15,397 nucleotides of DNA from Kmv34 sp964524965 (lineage in GTDB: Bacteria; Aerophobota; Aerophobia; Aerophobales; B3-G15). The stretch spans positions 1-15,397 of the forward strand of contig CAZGDY010000032.1 in NCBI GenBank assembly GCA_964524965.1, written 5' to 3'. The translations under genes and the position numbers were made by a program. Of this stretch, positions 7,695-14,904 are shown in pieces. The notes beneath the pieces are model-generated. The model did not search any database, was not told where the DNA came from, and saw nothing but the letters and a program-made list of their open reading frames with translations. Numbering within the stretch: position 1 is the first letter of the stretch; every line of letters begins with the position of its first letter.

Positions 7695-9789
7695 ATACAA
7701 TTTTTATTCTGGCATCAACTACTACTCCTCTTTTTTCCCAAACTACAAGTGGGTTAGCCTCTATTTCTTCTATCCAGGGAATATCTTGAACCAATTGGGA
7801 AAGCCTCAACAGGGATTCTTTTACCAAATTAATATCATAAGCTGGTTCGTCTCTGAATCCTTGCAGAAATTTTGAGGCTATCTTTGTTTCTTGGATCATC
7901 TCTTCTGCATTTGTTGTTGAAAGAGGGGTAAGAGAACTGGCAAAGTCCCGAAATAGTTCTACGTATTTTCCCCCTAATCCAAACCTTATCAGATGTCCAA
8001 AAGCTTTATCGGAAATTGCTCCAATTAAAATTTCTCTTCCTTTTTTTACTACAGGTTGGATAGAGATGCCATCTATCTGGTTTTTATTGTCTCCTAGAGC
8101 TCTTTGGGCATTTTCCATTATTTGTTGAAAAACCTGTTTTACTTCCTCAACCTTTACTCCGACTTTTACTCCTCCTATATCTGACTTGTGGAGGATTGCC
8201 GAAGATTCTATTTTCATAACCAGAGGTTGAGAGATTTGTTTTGCTATAATTATAGCTTCTGTGATGTTTTTGGCAAGGTAATTTTTTACAGTAGGAATGC
8301 CGTAAGCCTCCATAATTTTAAGGGCTTTAGCTCCACTTACTTCTAAAAATCCTTCATTTTTTTCCTTTTTTAACAAATTTTCAGCTTTAGTTTTATCAAC
8401 TGGAAAAATTTTTATTTTTCCCTCTTTCTTGCTGCTCAGTTGGGTATACATTATTATACTTTGTAAAACTTTTACTGCTGCTTCAGGATCTTTATAATTG
8501 GGGATCCCAGCCTTATGGAGAATAGGAATAGCTTTATTTATGGTTTTTCCTCCCATAAAGCAGCTTAAAAGTAGTTTTTTAGTATTTTTACATATTTCCT
8601 CAATTACTCGGGCAGTTTCTTGAGGATTGGTTGTGGATTGGGGAGTAATTAAAAGAAGAATACTGTCAACGTTGGGATCGGCTAAAACAGTTTTTAGAGC
8701 GAATCTAAAACGCTCAGGTTTGGCATCGCCAAGAATATCAAGAGGATTTGAGATTGAACTGGCAAGGGGCAGCTTTTCCCTTAACTTTTTTTTGGTTTCC
8801 TCGCTTAATGATGTTAACTGAACTTGATGGTCTTCACAGGCATCTGCAGCCATAATTCCAACTCCTCCTGCGTTTGTGAGCAGTAAGACCTTTTTGCTTT
8901 TAGGATATTTTTTTGAGGAAAATCCTCTTACCATTTCAAAAGCTTCAGCTACAGTTTTTGCTCTTATGATACCTGCTTGTTTAAATGTGACCTCATAAAA
9001 CTCATCAGCCCCGGACAGTGCTCCTGTATGAGAAGATGCTGCCTTTCGACCCGCCTTAGATTTTCCAGATTTTATGATGATAATAGGTTTTTCTTTAACA
9101 ACCTCTTTAGCGATGCTGAGAAATTTTTTCCCTCTTTCAATGCTCTCCAGATAACCTAAAATTACCCGGGTATCAGGATCGTCTTTAAGAAAGGAAATGA
9201 AATCAACTTCGTCAAGATCAACTTTATTGCCAAGGCTTATGAACTTAGATATTCCTACACCCTCTACTTGACATTGATCTAATATCGTACAACCGAGTGC
9301 ACCTGATTGAGAAATAAATGCAATGTTTCCAGGTGGAGGGTAAGTTGGTGCAAAGGAAGCATTTAAATTCTTGTGAGTGTTGATTATACCCAGAACATTA
9401 GGACCTAAAATGCGAATACCTAAATCTTTAGCTGTTTTTAGTAGTTCAGCTTCTAACTTCTTTCCTTTGCTTCCCATTTCTTTAAATCCTGCTGTAATAA
9501 CAATAGCAGAGTTTATTTTCTTTTCTCCACAATTTTTTATTACAGGGATAACAAGGGAAGAAGGGACTACCACTACACAAAGAGATACTTCTTGGGGAAT
9601 ATCAGTAAGATTAGGATAAACTTTTAGACCATTTAGGTAAGAGGAAGAGGTTGCCTTATTGTTAACTGGAAAAATCTTGCCCTGAAATTTCTTTTGAAGA
9701 GCATTTAAAATTTGATTTCCCAATTTTTCTTTTTCCAAGCTGACGCCCACGACAGCCACTGAACGGGGATTAAAAAAATTATTTAACAT
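7693..9789 (-). CDS. acd: ADP-forming acetate--CoA ligase (fused alpha-beta acyl-CoA synthetase)
   Basis: Interconverts acyl-CoA + ADP + Pi and acid + CoA + ATP, normally the ATP-yielding step of acetate formation in anaerobes. The single chain fuses the alpha part (CoA-binding Rossmann, residues 1-130, then two succinyl-CoA-synthetase-like domains) to the beta part (ATP-grasp, about 490-698). The phosphorylated His is His254 in SSHTGALSG. The loop NPRSVAVVGVS, the beta motif ILHKSDIGGV and GAISDKAFGHLIRFGLGG are typical. The start is placed at the ATG at 9789 (MLNNFFNPRSVAVVG), the usual family start, giving 698 residues. A GTG at 9840 extends the frame by 17 residues but has no SD; an ATG at 9801 is also possible. 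It is followed directly by rpmF. Substrate range (acetate, branched or aryl acids) cannot be told from the sequence; protein acetyltransferase relatives (Pat) are less likely because no GNAT domain is present. Confidence 0.92.
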   Translation of the reverse strand: MLNNFFNPRSVAVVGVSLEKEKLGNQILNALQKKFQGKIFPVNNKATSSSYLNGLKVYPNLTDIPQEVSLCVVVVPSSLVIPVIKNCGEKKINSAIVITAGFKEMGSKGKKLEAELLKTAKDLGIRILGPNVLGIINTHKNLNASFAPTYPPPGNIAFISQSGALGCTILDQCQVEGVGISKFISLGNKVDLDEVDFISFLKDDPDTRVILGYLESIERGKKFLSIAKEVVKEKPIIIIKSGKSKAGRKAASSHTGALSGADEFYEVTFKQAGIIRAKTVAEAFEMVRGFSSKKYPKSKKVLLLTNAGGVGIMAADACEDHQVQLTSLSEETKKKLREKLPLASSISNPLDILGDAKPERFRFALKTVLADPNVDSILLLITPQSTTNPQETARVIEEICKNTKKLLLSCFMGGKTINKAIPILHKAGIPNYKDPEAAVKVLQSIIMYTQLSSKKEGKIKIFPVDKTKAENLLKKEKNEGFLEVSGAKALKIMEAYGIPTVKNYLAKNITEAIIIAKQISQPLVMKIESSAILHKSDIGGVKVGVKVEEVKQVFQQIMENAQRALGDNKNQIDGISIQPVVKKGREILIGAISDKAFGHLIRFGLGGKYVELFRDFASSLTPLSTTNAEEMIQETKIASKFLQGFRDEPAYDINLVKESLLRLSQLVQDIPWIEEIEANPLVVWEKRGVVVDARIKIV

Positions 9790-10158
9790 TTTATCTCTCA
9801 TATTTAAGAAAGGCGATAAGTTAGTTTTTTTGTAGTTCACTAAGGAATTTACGTTCAGGAAAAATTTTCTCTAAAGAGGGATTTTAATAACTTTTTTTAG
9901 AAAAACTTATCTGTTCTTTTAAGAAAAAAGAGGAGTTTGATGAGCATAAATTATTAAAATTGCTCGATTAAACAACCTACAATAAAAAGTACAAAAAAGC
10001 TCCGTGTCCCCTCGTTTTTATGCACGGAGCAATTAAATTTTTAACTTAGAAAAAACTATTATAATTAGTTTTTCTTCTCTGTCAAACAACTTACTTTAGC
10101 TTTTCAAAAAGCACGAAATTGTTTTTAATCAATTAAATGCAAAAATCGGCACTTTTTC
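9790..10158. other. 369-bp intergenic region between coaD and the acetate-CoA ligase
   Basis: No gene is visible on either strand. It contains the coaD-operon terminator (9993-10030), a weak A/T-only hairpin (10051-10073) and very AT-rich DNA. The promoter of the ligase-rpmF-plsX-fabH operon is expected between about 9800 and 9990 on the - strand. Candidate boxes there (for example TTGTTT with a TAATTT 16 nt on) are too weak to call in such AT-rich sequence. No riboswitch or FapR-like operator was recognised. Confidence 0.6.
9993..10030 (-). terminator. Rho-independent terminator of the tetR-radical SAM-coaD operon
   Basis: On the - strand the perfect 8-bp stem GCTCCGTG / CACGGAGC (10030-10023 with 10006-9999) encloses a 16-nt loop and is followed at once by TTTTTT (9998-9993). 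It lies about 129 nt past the coaD stop. The + strand side has no matching T run next to the stem, so direction is clear. It separates the two - strand operons. Confidence 0.9.
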
Positions 10159-10647
10159 CTAATGACCAAATTTTTCCAGGAGTTTTTTTTCTACCAAAGG
10201 AGGAACAAAGTTTATGTTGTCACCTCCTAATTTAGCAATTTCTTTAATGATAGATGAGGATAAATGTGAGTACTGCTGGCTTGTCATAAAGTAAATCATT
10301 TCTAAGTCCGGAATTAACTTTTTATTCATAAGGTACATTTGAAACTCGTATTCGAAATCAGAGAGTGCTCTCAAACCTCGAATAATAAATTTGGCTCCTT
10401 TCTTCTTGGCGTAGTGGACTAATAATCCTTGGAAGCTTTCTATTTTGATTTTTGGTGAACAAGGAACTACTTTTTCCATTATTTCTACTCTTTCCTCAGC
10501 GTTGAAAAGACAAGGTTTTAAAGGGTTGGAATTGTTATTTACAGCTATTATGAGGTTATCAAAAAGGGGCATACTTCTTTTGATTATGTCGATATGACCA
10601 TTGGTAACAGGATCAAAAGTTCCCGGGTATACGGCAATTTTATTCAT
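10159..10647 (-). CDS. coaD: Phosphopantetheine adenylyltransferase CoaD
   Basis: Transfers AMP from ATP to 4'-phosphopantetheine to give dephospho-CoA, the penultimate step of coenzyme A synthesis in the cytosol. The start was moved to 10647, where the protein begins MNKIAVYPGTFDPVTNGH, the standard CoaD N-terminus with nucleotidyltransferase motif TNGH (15-18). The longer reading to 10704 only adds the out-of-frame end of the NUDIX gene. The resulting 162 residues match the family. Other motifs are IIRGLRALSDFEYE (88-101) and the C-terminal SSSIIKEIAKLGGD (130-143). The ATG lies 1 nt after the NUDIX stop, so translation is probably coupled; the SD (AGAAAA) is weak. It is the last gene before the terminator. 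Linkage with an acetyl-CoA enzyme and lipid genes across the gap is metabolically sensible. Confidence 0.97.
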   Translation of the reverse strand: MNKIAVYPGTFDPVTNGHIDIIKRSMPLFDNLIIAVNNNSNPLKPCLFNAEERVEIMEKVVPCSPKIKIESFQGLLVHYAKKKGAKFIIRGLRALSDFEYEFQMYLMNKKLIPDLEMIYFMTSQQYSHLSSSIIKEIAKLGGDNINFVPPLVEKKLLEKFGH

Positions 10648-10648
10648 T

Positions 10649-11542
10649 TTATTTTCTTTTAAATTGTAGATAGTCTTTAATAATTTGGTTGTGGTCAAAG
10701 ACAATGTCTGTAGGTAGATTGTCCTGAGAAAAAACTTTTACTTGTTTTGCATCATCTCCTGCTTTTAATTTGCCTTTTGTTTTTACAAGAAAAACAGTAG
10801 ATATAGTGTGAAAACGTGGGTCTCTGTCTGGCTTGGAATAAGTTTGAAACTGGGACAGACTATTTACACAAAGATTCACCTCTTCTTTAATTTCTCTTAT
10901 CATCGCATTTTCTAAAGTTTCTCCGTAGTCCACAAATCCTCCCGGTAGGGCCCATCCATAAGGTGGATTCTTTCTTTCAATTAAAATAAGTCCTTCTTCT
11001 TTTTCTATTATGGCATCAACGGTAGGGATAGGGTTTCTGTAGGTTTTTTCAAAATCTTGAAGAATTTTTTTATGAGAAGGAAAAGCCAAGGGAGGATGGT
11101 TAGATAAGGGGAAAAATTTGAATTCTTTAACTTCTTCTCCTAAAGAAAAATCTGGTTGGATCACAGCAACCTCATATCCAATCACTACTACTTTTTTATA
11201 AATTTTACTGTTGTTTGAATAAACTCCCACCAGACCTTGCAGTTTTCCACAGACTCCTATTTCTTCTCGGATCTCTCGTAAAATAGCCTCTTGTGGGTTC
11301 TCGTCAAGTTCCATAAATCCTCCTACCAGAGCCCACTTGTCTATCTGAGGAGGAATAGCTCTTTTTATTAGACCAACTACTCTTTTTTTTGGTTTGGTTA
11401 AAACTGCTGCTACTACCGGGAGAGGATTTTGATAATGGATATGGTTACAGTTCATACATACTAAACGATTTCTTTCTTCTCCCTTTACCATTTTTTCTTT
11501 TAATTGCCCCCCACAATAAAGGCAAAACTTTACCTCAGACAA
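10649..11542 (-). CDS. Zinc-ribbon double NUDIX hydrolase
   Basis: A 297-residue protein with three parts: an N-terminal zinc ribbon (C7/C10 and C29/C32), a first NUDIX domain (about 40-160) and a second (about 172-290). NUDIX box 1 is perfect (G75 x5 E81 x7 R89-E90-I-R-E-E-I-G-V97). Box 2 (G202 to L224) matches except that the Gly near the end is Asn223. The DRDPRFHTISTVFLV stretch (239-253) resembles ADP-ribose or sugar-nucleotide pyrophosphatases. NUDIX enzymes hydrolyse nucleoside diphosphates linked to another group; the substrate here is unknown. The start is TTG at 11542 with AAGGT 8 nt upstream. The first in-frame ATG would delete half of the zinc ribbon, so TTG is preferred. It begins 1 nt after the small membrane protein and ends 1 nt before coaD. 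Confidence 0.88.
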   Translation of the reverse strand: MSEVKFCLYCGGQLKEKMVKGEERNRLVCMNCNHIHYQNPLPVVAAVLTKPKKRVVGLIKRAIPPQIDKWALVGGFMELDENPQEAILREIREEIGVCGKLQGLVGVYSNNSKIYKKVVVIGYEVAVIQPDFSLGEEVKEFKFFPLSNHPPLAFPSHKKILQDFEKTYRNPIPTVDAIIEKEEGLILIERKNPPYGWALPGGFVDYGETLENAMIREIKEEVNLCVNSLSQFQTYSKPDRDPRFHTISTVFLVKTKGKLKAGDDAKQVKVFSQDNLPTDIVFDHNQIIKDYLQFKRK

Positions 11543-11543
11543 T

Positions 11544-11759
11544 TTATCTACCTTTAGTTTTTTCTTTAGTTCTTCCTGATAGTCTTTCCGCTACACTGAT
11601 CACAGCACTAGCTATAAGCAGGATAAATCCAATTCCAATTATTCCTGCCAGAAGATTTAGAAAAAATCCAAAAAGTAATACTGTTCCAGCTATGCCTGCC
11701 AATAAAACTATTATCCAGATTAGAACTCCGCTAAGTTTTGTTTTTAAGAAATAGTTAAT
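11544..11759 (-). CDS. Small two-helix membrane protein, apparent ATT start
   Basis: A previously easily missed 71-residue frame between the SPASM radical SAM gene and the NUDIX gene. It reads (I/M)NYFLKTKLSG..., then two hydrophobic segments (about 11-33 and 35-56), then a basic tail ERLSGRTKEKTKGR. Both helices carry a similar LLAGIxG motif (19-25 and 36-42), suggesting an internal duplication or glycine-mediated packing. The frame has no ATG, GTG, TTG or CTG before the first helix. The only codon correctly spaced from a strong ribosome site (AAGGAG, 8 nt) is ATT at 11759, a rare start known from infC. It overlaps the radical SAM stop by 16 bp and ends 1 nt before the NUDIX TTG, so it fills the gap exactly. 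Alternatives are a sequencing error in the start codon or a non-coding remnant. No family is recognised; inner-membrane location is inferred. Confidence 0.68.
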   Translation of the reverse strand: MNYFLKTKLSGVLIWIIVLLAGIAGTVLLFGFFLNLLAGIIGIGFILLIASAVISVAERLSGRTKEKTKGR

Positions 11760-13183
11760 TTTAAATTCTCCTTTTTTAATTTAAGAAAAATTTCTTTATT
11801 ATTTATACAGCCTGGATCAGCAGCTTTATAATTGCCAAAATAGCCATAAGCTCTTGCTCGACAACCTCCACAGACCGCTCTGTACTCGCATATTCCACAA
11901 TGCCCTTCCAAGTCGTCTCTTGTCCTAAATTCCTTAAGAATGGGAGAGTTGTGCCATATTTGATAAAAACTTTTAAGTTTTAAATCTCCTACTGGAAGGG
12001 GTATGAATACACAGGGAGTTACAATACCATCCGGTTGTATCGAACAATAAGCTCTGCCTACTCCACACCCTCCAATAAACTCAGCTAAAATTTTAGCTTT
12101 TTCCCCTTTGGCTTCTGAATAATGCGAGGTAGGGATTTTACGATGCGCTGCAGGGATTTTTCCTAAATTTCCTCTCATTGTAGCTACTCTACCGTACTGG
12201 GGAGAAGTAGTCATGCAGATCATATCTTCTTTCTCGTAATGGTCATAAAGAATATTGAGCATCCTTTCTCTTTGTTCAGGAGTTAGGTCCGTATCTACTA
12301 TTTTTTTGCCTCTTCCGGTGGGTATAAAATTAAAAGCATAAAATTTATTTGCTCCAAGGCTTTTAGAAAACTGGATAAGCTCCTCAAGCTCTTCAAAATT
12401 GAGCTTAGTTATCGTGGAAGCGATTCCTATATCAAACCCTCCTTGAGCTACAGTGTTTTCTATTCCCTTAACTGCTTTTTTCCAAAATCCAGGAACACCT
12501 CTGAATTGATCATGAATTTCGGGTTTAGTTGAATCGAGGCTAATTTCAACATAATTTACTCCTGCATCACGCATTTTTTTGGCAACATCAGGACTAATCA
12601 AAGTACCATTAGTAGCTACTGATTGGTAAAGACCGTGCTTAGCTCCCGCTTCAATGACTTTCCAAAGGTCTTTATCCATTAGAGGTTCTCCTCCGGAGTA
12701 AGCAATGGCAAAGATATCCTCTCTTGCCAATTGGTCAACTATATTTAGGCGTTTAGCAAGGCTAAGTTCTTCGGGAAGTTTTTTTCCTGCATTTTGATAG
12801 CAATGCTTACATTTAAGATTGCACATATTAGTAAAGTTCCACACCACAACAGGCGGTGCGGTAAAAATTTGAGGTTTTGTCAAGCCGTATTTTCCTACCG
12901 ATCTCATTGTCAGGGCAATTCCGTGTTGAAAGAGAGGATCGGATAATTTTTTTTTCACTTCCTTTCTTGTCTGATTGAGGATAATTCTTCCCACCTCAAG
13001 AAAAATATAAAAAGGGAAAAGTTTCAGTTTAGTGATTAAATTCAGATGGTGCTTTTTTGTGTAAAGGGTAAAAAGGTTCTCTAAAACAATTCCCCCTTTT
13101 TTATCTCGTCGAGCAAGATAAGAAAACACCCTGCGGTTAATTCTGTTTTTTAAAAAAAAGTTTATTAAGTAACTTAGATCCAT
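11744..13183 (-). CDS. Radical SAM / SPASM domain protein, function unknown
   Basis: A 479-residue predicted cytosolic iron-sulfur enzyme. Residues 1-105 form a helical, basic N-terminal extension. The radical SAM core follows with the [4Fe-4S] motif CNLKCKHC (C121, C125, C128), YSGGEPL (162-168), ATNGTLI and EISLDS (213-218). The C-terminal SPASM region has cysteines C373, C380, C391, C429, C432, C438, C441 and C459, enough for auxiliary clusters. It resembles PqqE/AhbD/NirJ-like proteins often labelled heme or peptide-cofactor maturases, but no precursor peptide or heme gene is nearby. The start at 13183 has SD GGGAG. It sits 73 bp after the other radical SAM gene and overlaps the small membrane protein. 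The family is widespread in anaerobes and archaea; the substrate is unknown. Confidence 0.9.
   Translation of the reverse strand: MDLSYLINFFLKNRINRRVFSYLARRDKKGGIVLENLFTLYTKKHHLNLITKLKLFPFYIFLEVGRIILNQTRKEVKKKLSDPLFQHGIALTMRSVGKYGLTKPQIFTAPPVVVWNFTNMCNLKCKHCYQNAGKKLPEELSLAKRLNIVDQLAREDIFAIAYSGGEPLMDKDLWKVIEAGAKHGLYQSVATNGTLISPDVAKKMRDAGVNYVEISLDSTKPEIHDQFRGVPGFWKKAVKGIENTVAQGGFDIGIASTITKLNFEELEELIQFSKSLGANKFYAFNFIPTGRGKKIVDTDLTPEQRERMLNILYDHYEKEDMICMTTSPQYGRVATMRGNLGKIPAAHRKIPTSHYSEAKGEKAKILAEFIGGCGVGRAYCSIQPDGIVTPCVFIPLPVGDLKLKSFYQIWHNSPILKEFRTRDDLEGHCGICEYRAVCGGCRARAYGYFGNYKAADPGCINNKEIFLKLKKENLKLTIS
11768..11773 (-). promoter_or_regulatory. Shine-Dalgarno for the ATT-started small membrane protein
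   Basis: AAGGAG on the - strand lies inside the last codons of the radical SAM gene, 8 nt before the ATT at 11759. No other standard start codon in any frame is suitably placed behind it, which is the main argument for the non-canonical start. Confidence 0.6.
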
Positions 13184-13256
13184 CTCTTCTTCTCCCGCCT
13201 TCTTTTAGGCGACAGGCATTAAGCATTAACCAAGCATTTGAAGAGGTTCATTGAAT
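13184..13256 (-). repeat. Intergenic hairpin and short direct repeats between the radical SAM genes
   Basis: The longest gap inside this operon. On the + strand GCATTAA occurs twice in tandem (13216-13229) and AAGCATT recurs 11 nt apart (13221 and 13232). A small hairpin CGCCT-TCTTTT-AGGCG (13196-13211) abuts the SD of the downstream gene. It could tune translation of the second radical SAM gene, but each element is short and may be chance. No small precursor-peptide frame is present. Confidence 0.35.
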
Positions 13257-14873
13257 TTAAGAATGAGGTTCGCTTTCAAAATGTACCCTTTCCTTATTTT
13301 TCTTTTCATAGTTTTTGATAACTTTACTTAATTTTACATTTTCTGTGTCAAGCTTACCGTCTTTTAAGTCTTTCCAAAAATTATCTGTTGCTTGTCTTGC
13401 TTCATCAGAATATTTGTCTAAAAATTTAGCTACTTTTCCCTGGATTACTTCCTCTTCTCCAGGAAGAGCTGGTTCTAAATTAAATTTTTTTACGGTATCT
13501 CTTAAAATTTGGGGATTATCTATTATGCAGCAGGGTGTGCATTTATTGTCTATCTCCAGTTGTCTTTCCCTTATATAGCGAAAAGCTGGATGTTGGATTA
13601 CATCTTTAAGAGTTTTTCCTTTTTCGTAGAAATCTTTATCGATATGCCCAATACTAAAATCAGCAAAAACACAAGGAGTTACTTTTCCATCTCCTCTTAT
13701 GTGAAAATATTTTCTTGCTCCGGCAATACATCCTCCCACCCAGGGACCATCGTTCCAAAAATCTCCCACGAAAATTGGTTTTTTATTTCTTATTTTCCAA
13801 ACGAAATCCCTTAAACGAATTCTTTGCTCTAAAGTAGCCATCAACTCAACATTAGGTTCTCTTCCTTTGGGTATGTAGAGAAAGTACCAGCCAAACGATG
13901 CCTCCTGATTTATTATATCATCCATAAGTTTTTCGCTTGAGGCAATATCTGCGTTTTCCCGAGTATAAGTAATGCTGAATCCATGAAGTACTCCAGAAGA
14001 TGTTAAGTTCTTTCGGGCATTTTTAATTGTAAGATACATCCCTTCTCCCCTTCTTGCATCAGTTTCATCCTCAAAACCTTCCTGACTTATAGCGGGGGTT
14101 ACATTTCCTAATTTAGATAGCATAGGAACGATATTTTCCCTACCAAAAAGACGCTTGTTTCTCTTAGCTACTTTTCTTATCCTTTCAAGACAGGCTTTTG
14201 CTTTCTCATCCCCCTTTTCCACTCTTTCGGCAAGTTCCTTTTCAGCTAAGTTTTTATCTACCAAAGAAGTTCCATTGGTATAAACTTGAAAATAAATATC
14301 AGGGTTATTACGGAAAAAATCAAGAATATTCTTTTTTTCTTTTTTATCGTAATAAATAAAAGGTTCTCCTCCTGAGATGGTGAGAAACCGTACCCCCATT
14401 TTTTTGGCATCAGAGGCAATTCGATTGAGAAGTTCGTAGTCAAGATAGACTTGCCCTCTGTCTGCATTAGCATAACAACCAGGACAACTAAGGTCACAGT
14501 ATTTCAAAGGGGAGATGACAAAAAACCAGGGAGCTTCAAATCCTTCTTTTTCCAGTATTTGCCTTAATTTTGCTTTATCGGCAGATATCCAGGGAAGAAA
14601 AAAAGTATCTACTAATTTTTTTCGGGGAATTTCTGATAATCTTTTTTGGACAAGTAATCTTGCCAGCTCAAGGTAAGGGTGATCTTTTTTTGCAGCTTTT
14701 CTTACCACTTCTACAGCATTTTTGTTCTGCCCAGAAGCGTGTTTTTCCAGGTTAACCAGCATGTTATCAAAAGTGGAATAAAAATCTTTCTTATTTAGGG
14801 TATGAGCTAATTTAGTTACATATTTTTGAACCAAAAAGCTAGCTGTTTTTTTCTTAATTATCTCCTTTAACAT
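13257..14873 (-). CDS. Radical SAM protein with reduced SPASM-like C-terminus, function unknown
   Basis: A 538-residue predicted iron-sulfur enzyme. A helical N-terminal extension (1-110) precedes the core with CDLSCPGC (C126, C130, C133), ISGGEPF (166-172) and YTNGTS (198-203). Later family marks are ITYTRENAD (301-309), FGWYFLYIPKGREP (327-340), DFWNDGPWVGGCIAG (371-385) and GDGKVTPCVFADF (394-406). Further cysteines C382, C401, C445, C448 and C449 suggest one auxiliary cluster. From recall of the family, the core normally runs straight from TNGT to an LGNVTPAIS-like strand. Here about 40 extra, highly charged residues (about 213-251) lie between them. It follows tetR by 31 bp and precedes the SPASM radical SAM gene. 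Start ATG at 14873 follows a G-rich SD. The reaction is unknown; peptide, lipid or cofactor modification are all possible. Confidence 0.88.
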   Translation of the reverse strand: MLKEIIKKKTASFLVQKYVTKLAHTLNKKDFYSTFDNMLVNLEKHASGQNKNAVEVVRKAAKKDHPYLELARLLVQKRLSEIPRKKLVDTFFLPWISADKAKLRQILEKEGFEAPWFFVISPLKYCDLSCPGCYANADRGQVYLDYELLNRIASDAKKMGVRFLTISGGEPFIYYDKKEKKNILDFFRNNPDIYFQVYTNGTSLVDKNLAEKELAERVEKGDEKAKACLERIRKVAKRNKRLFGRENIVPMLSKLGNVTPAISQEGFEDETDARRGEGMYLTIKNARKNLTSSGVLHGFSITYTRENADIASSEKLMDDIINQEASFGWYFLYIPKGREPNVELMATLEQRIRLRDFVWKIRNKKPIFVGDFWNDGPWVGGCIAGARKYFHIRGDGKVTPCVFADFSIGHIDKDFYEKGKTLKDVIQHPAFRYIRERQLEIDNKCTPCCIIDNPQILRDTVKKFNLEPALPGEEEVIQGKVAKFLDKYSDEARQATDNFWKDLKDGKLDTENVKLSKVIKNYEKKNKERVHFESEPHS

Positions 14874-14877
14874 TTCT

Positions 14878-14885
14878 CCCCCCCC
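14878..14885 (-). promoter_or_regulatory. G8 homopolymer inside the radical SAM ribosome binding site
   Basis: On the - strand the leader reads AAAGGGGGGGGAGAA and then the ATG at 14873. Eight consecutive G in a strongly AT-rich genome form or adjoin the SD. Such tracts can vary in length by replication slippage and so change SD strength or spacing. It could also be an ordinary strong SD. Confidence 0.5.
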
Positions 14886-14904
14886 TTTATTTTATGTCTT
14901 AAAA

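Noticed and set aside
8627..9619. Several 60-80 residue open frames antisense to the acetate-CoA ligase
   Set aside because: They are shadows of the ligase reading frame, without ribosome sites or recognisable domains.
9790..9992. Riboswitch or FapR-type operator upstream of the ligase-rpmF-plsX-fabH operon
   Set aside because: Only short AT-rich inverted repeats (for example GAGCA / TGCTC) were found; none matches a known motif.
10051..10073. A/T-only inverted repeat AAAAACTA / TAGTTTTT as a second terminator
   Set aside because: The stem has no G:C core beyond one pair, so it would be weak; the strong GC stem 20 bp further on is sufficient.
10648..10704. Longer coaD reading starting at 10704
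   Set aside because: It overlaps the NUDIX C-terminus out of frame; CoaD proteins begin at the MNKIAVYPGTFDP position.
11389..11754. 121-residue open frame on the + strand across the NUDIX start and the gap before it
   Set aside because: It is antisense to the NUDIX N-terminus and to the small membrane protein frame, and has no SD or family resemblance.
13184..13256. Possible RiPP precursor peptide between the radical SAM genes
   Set aside because: Only 73 bp with no start-SD-stop combination giving a peptide on either strand.
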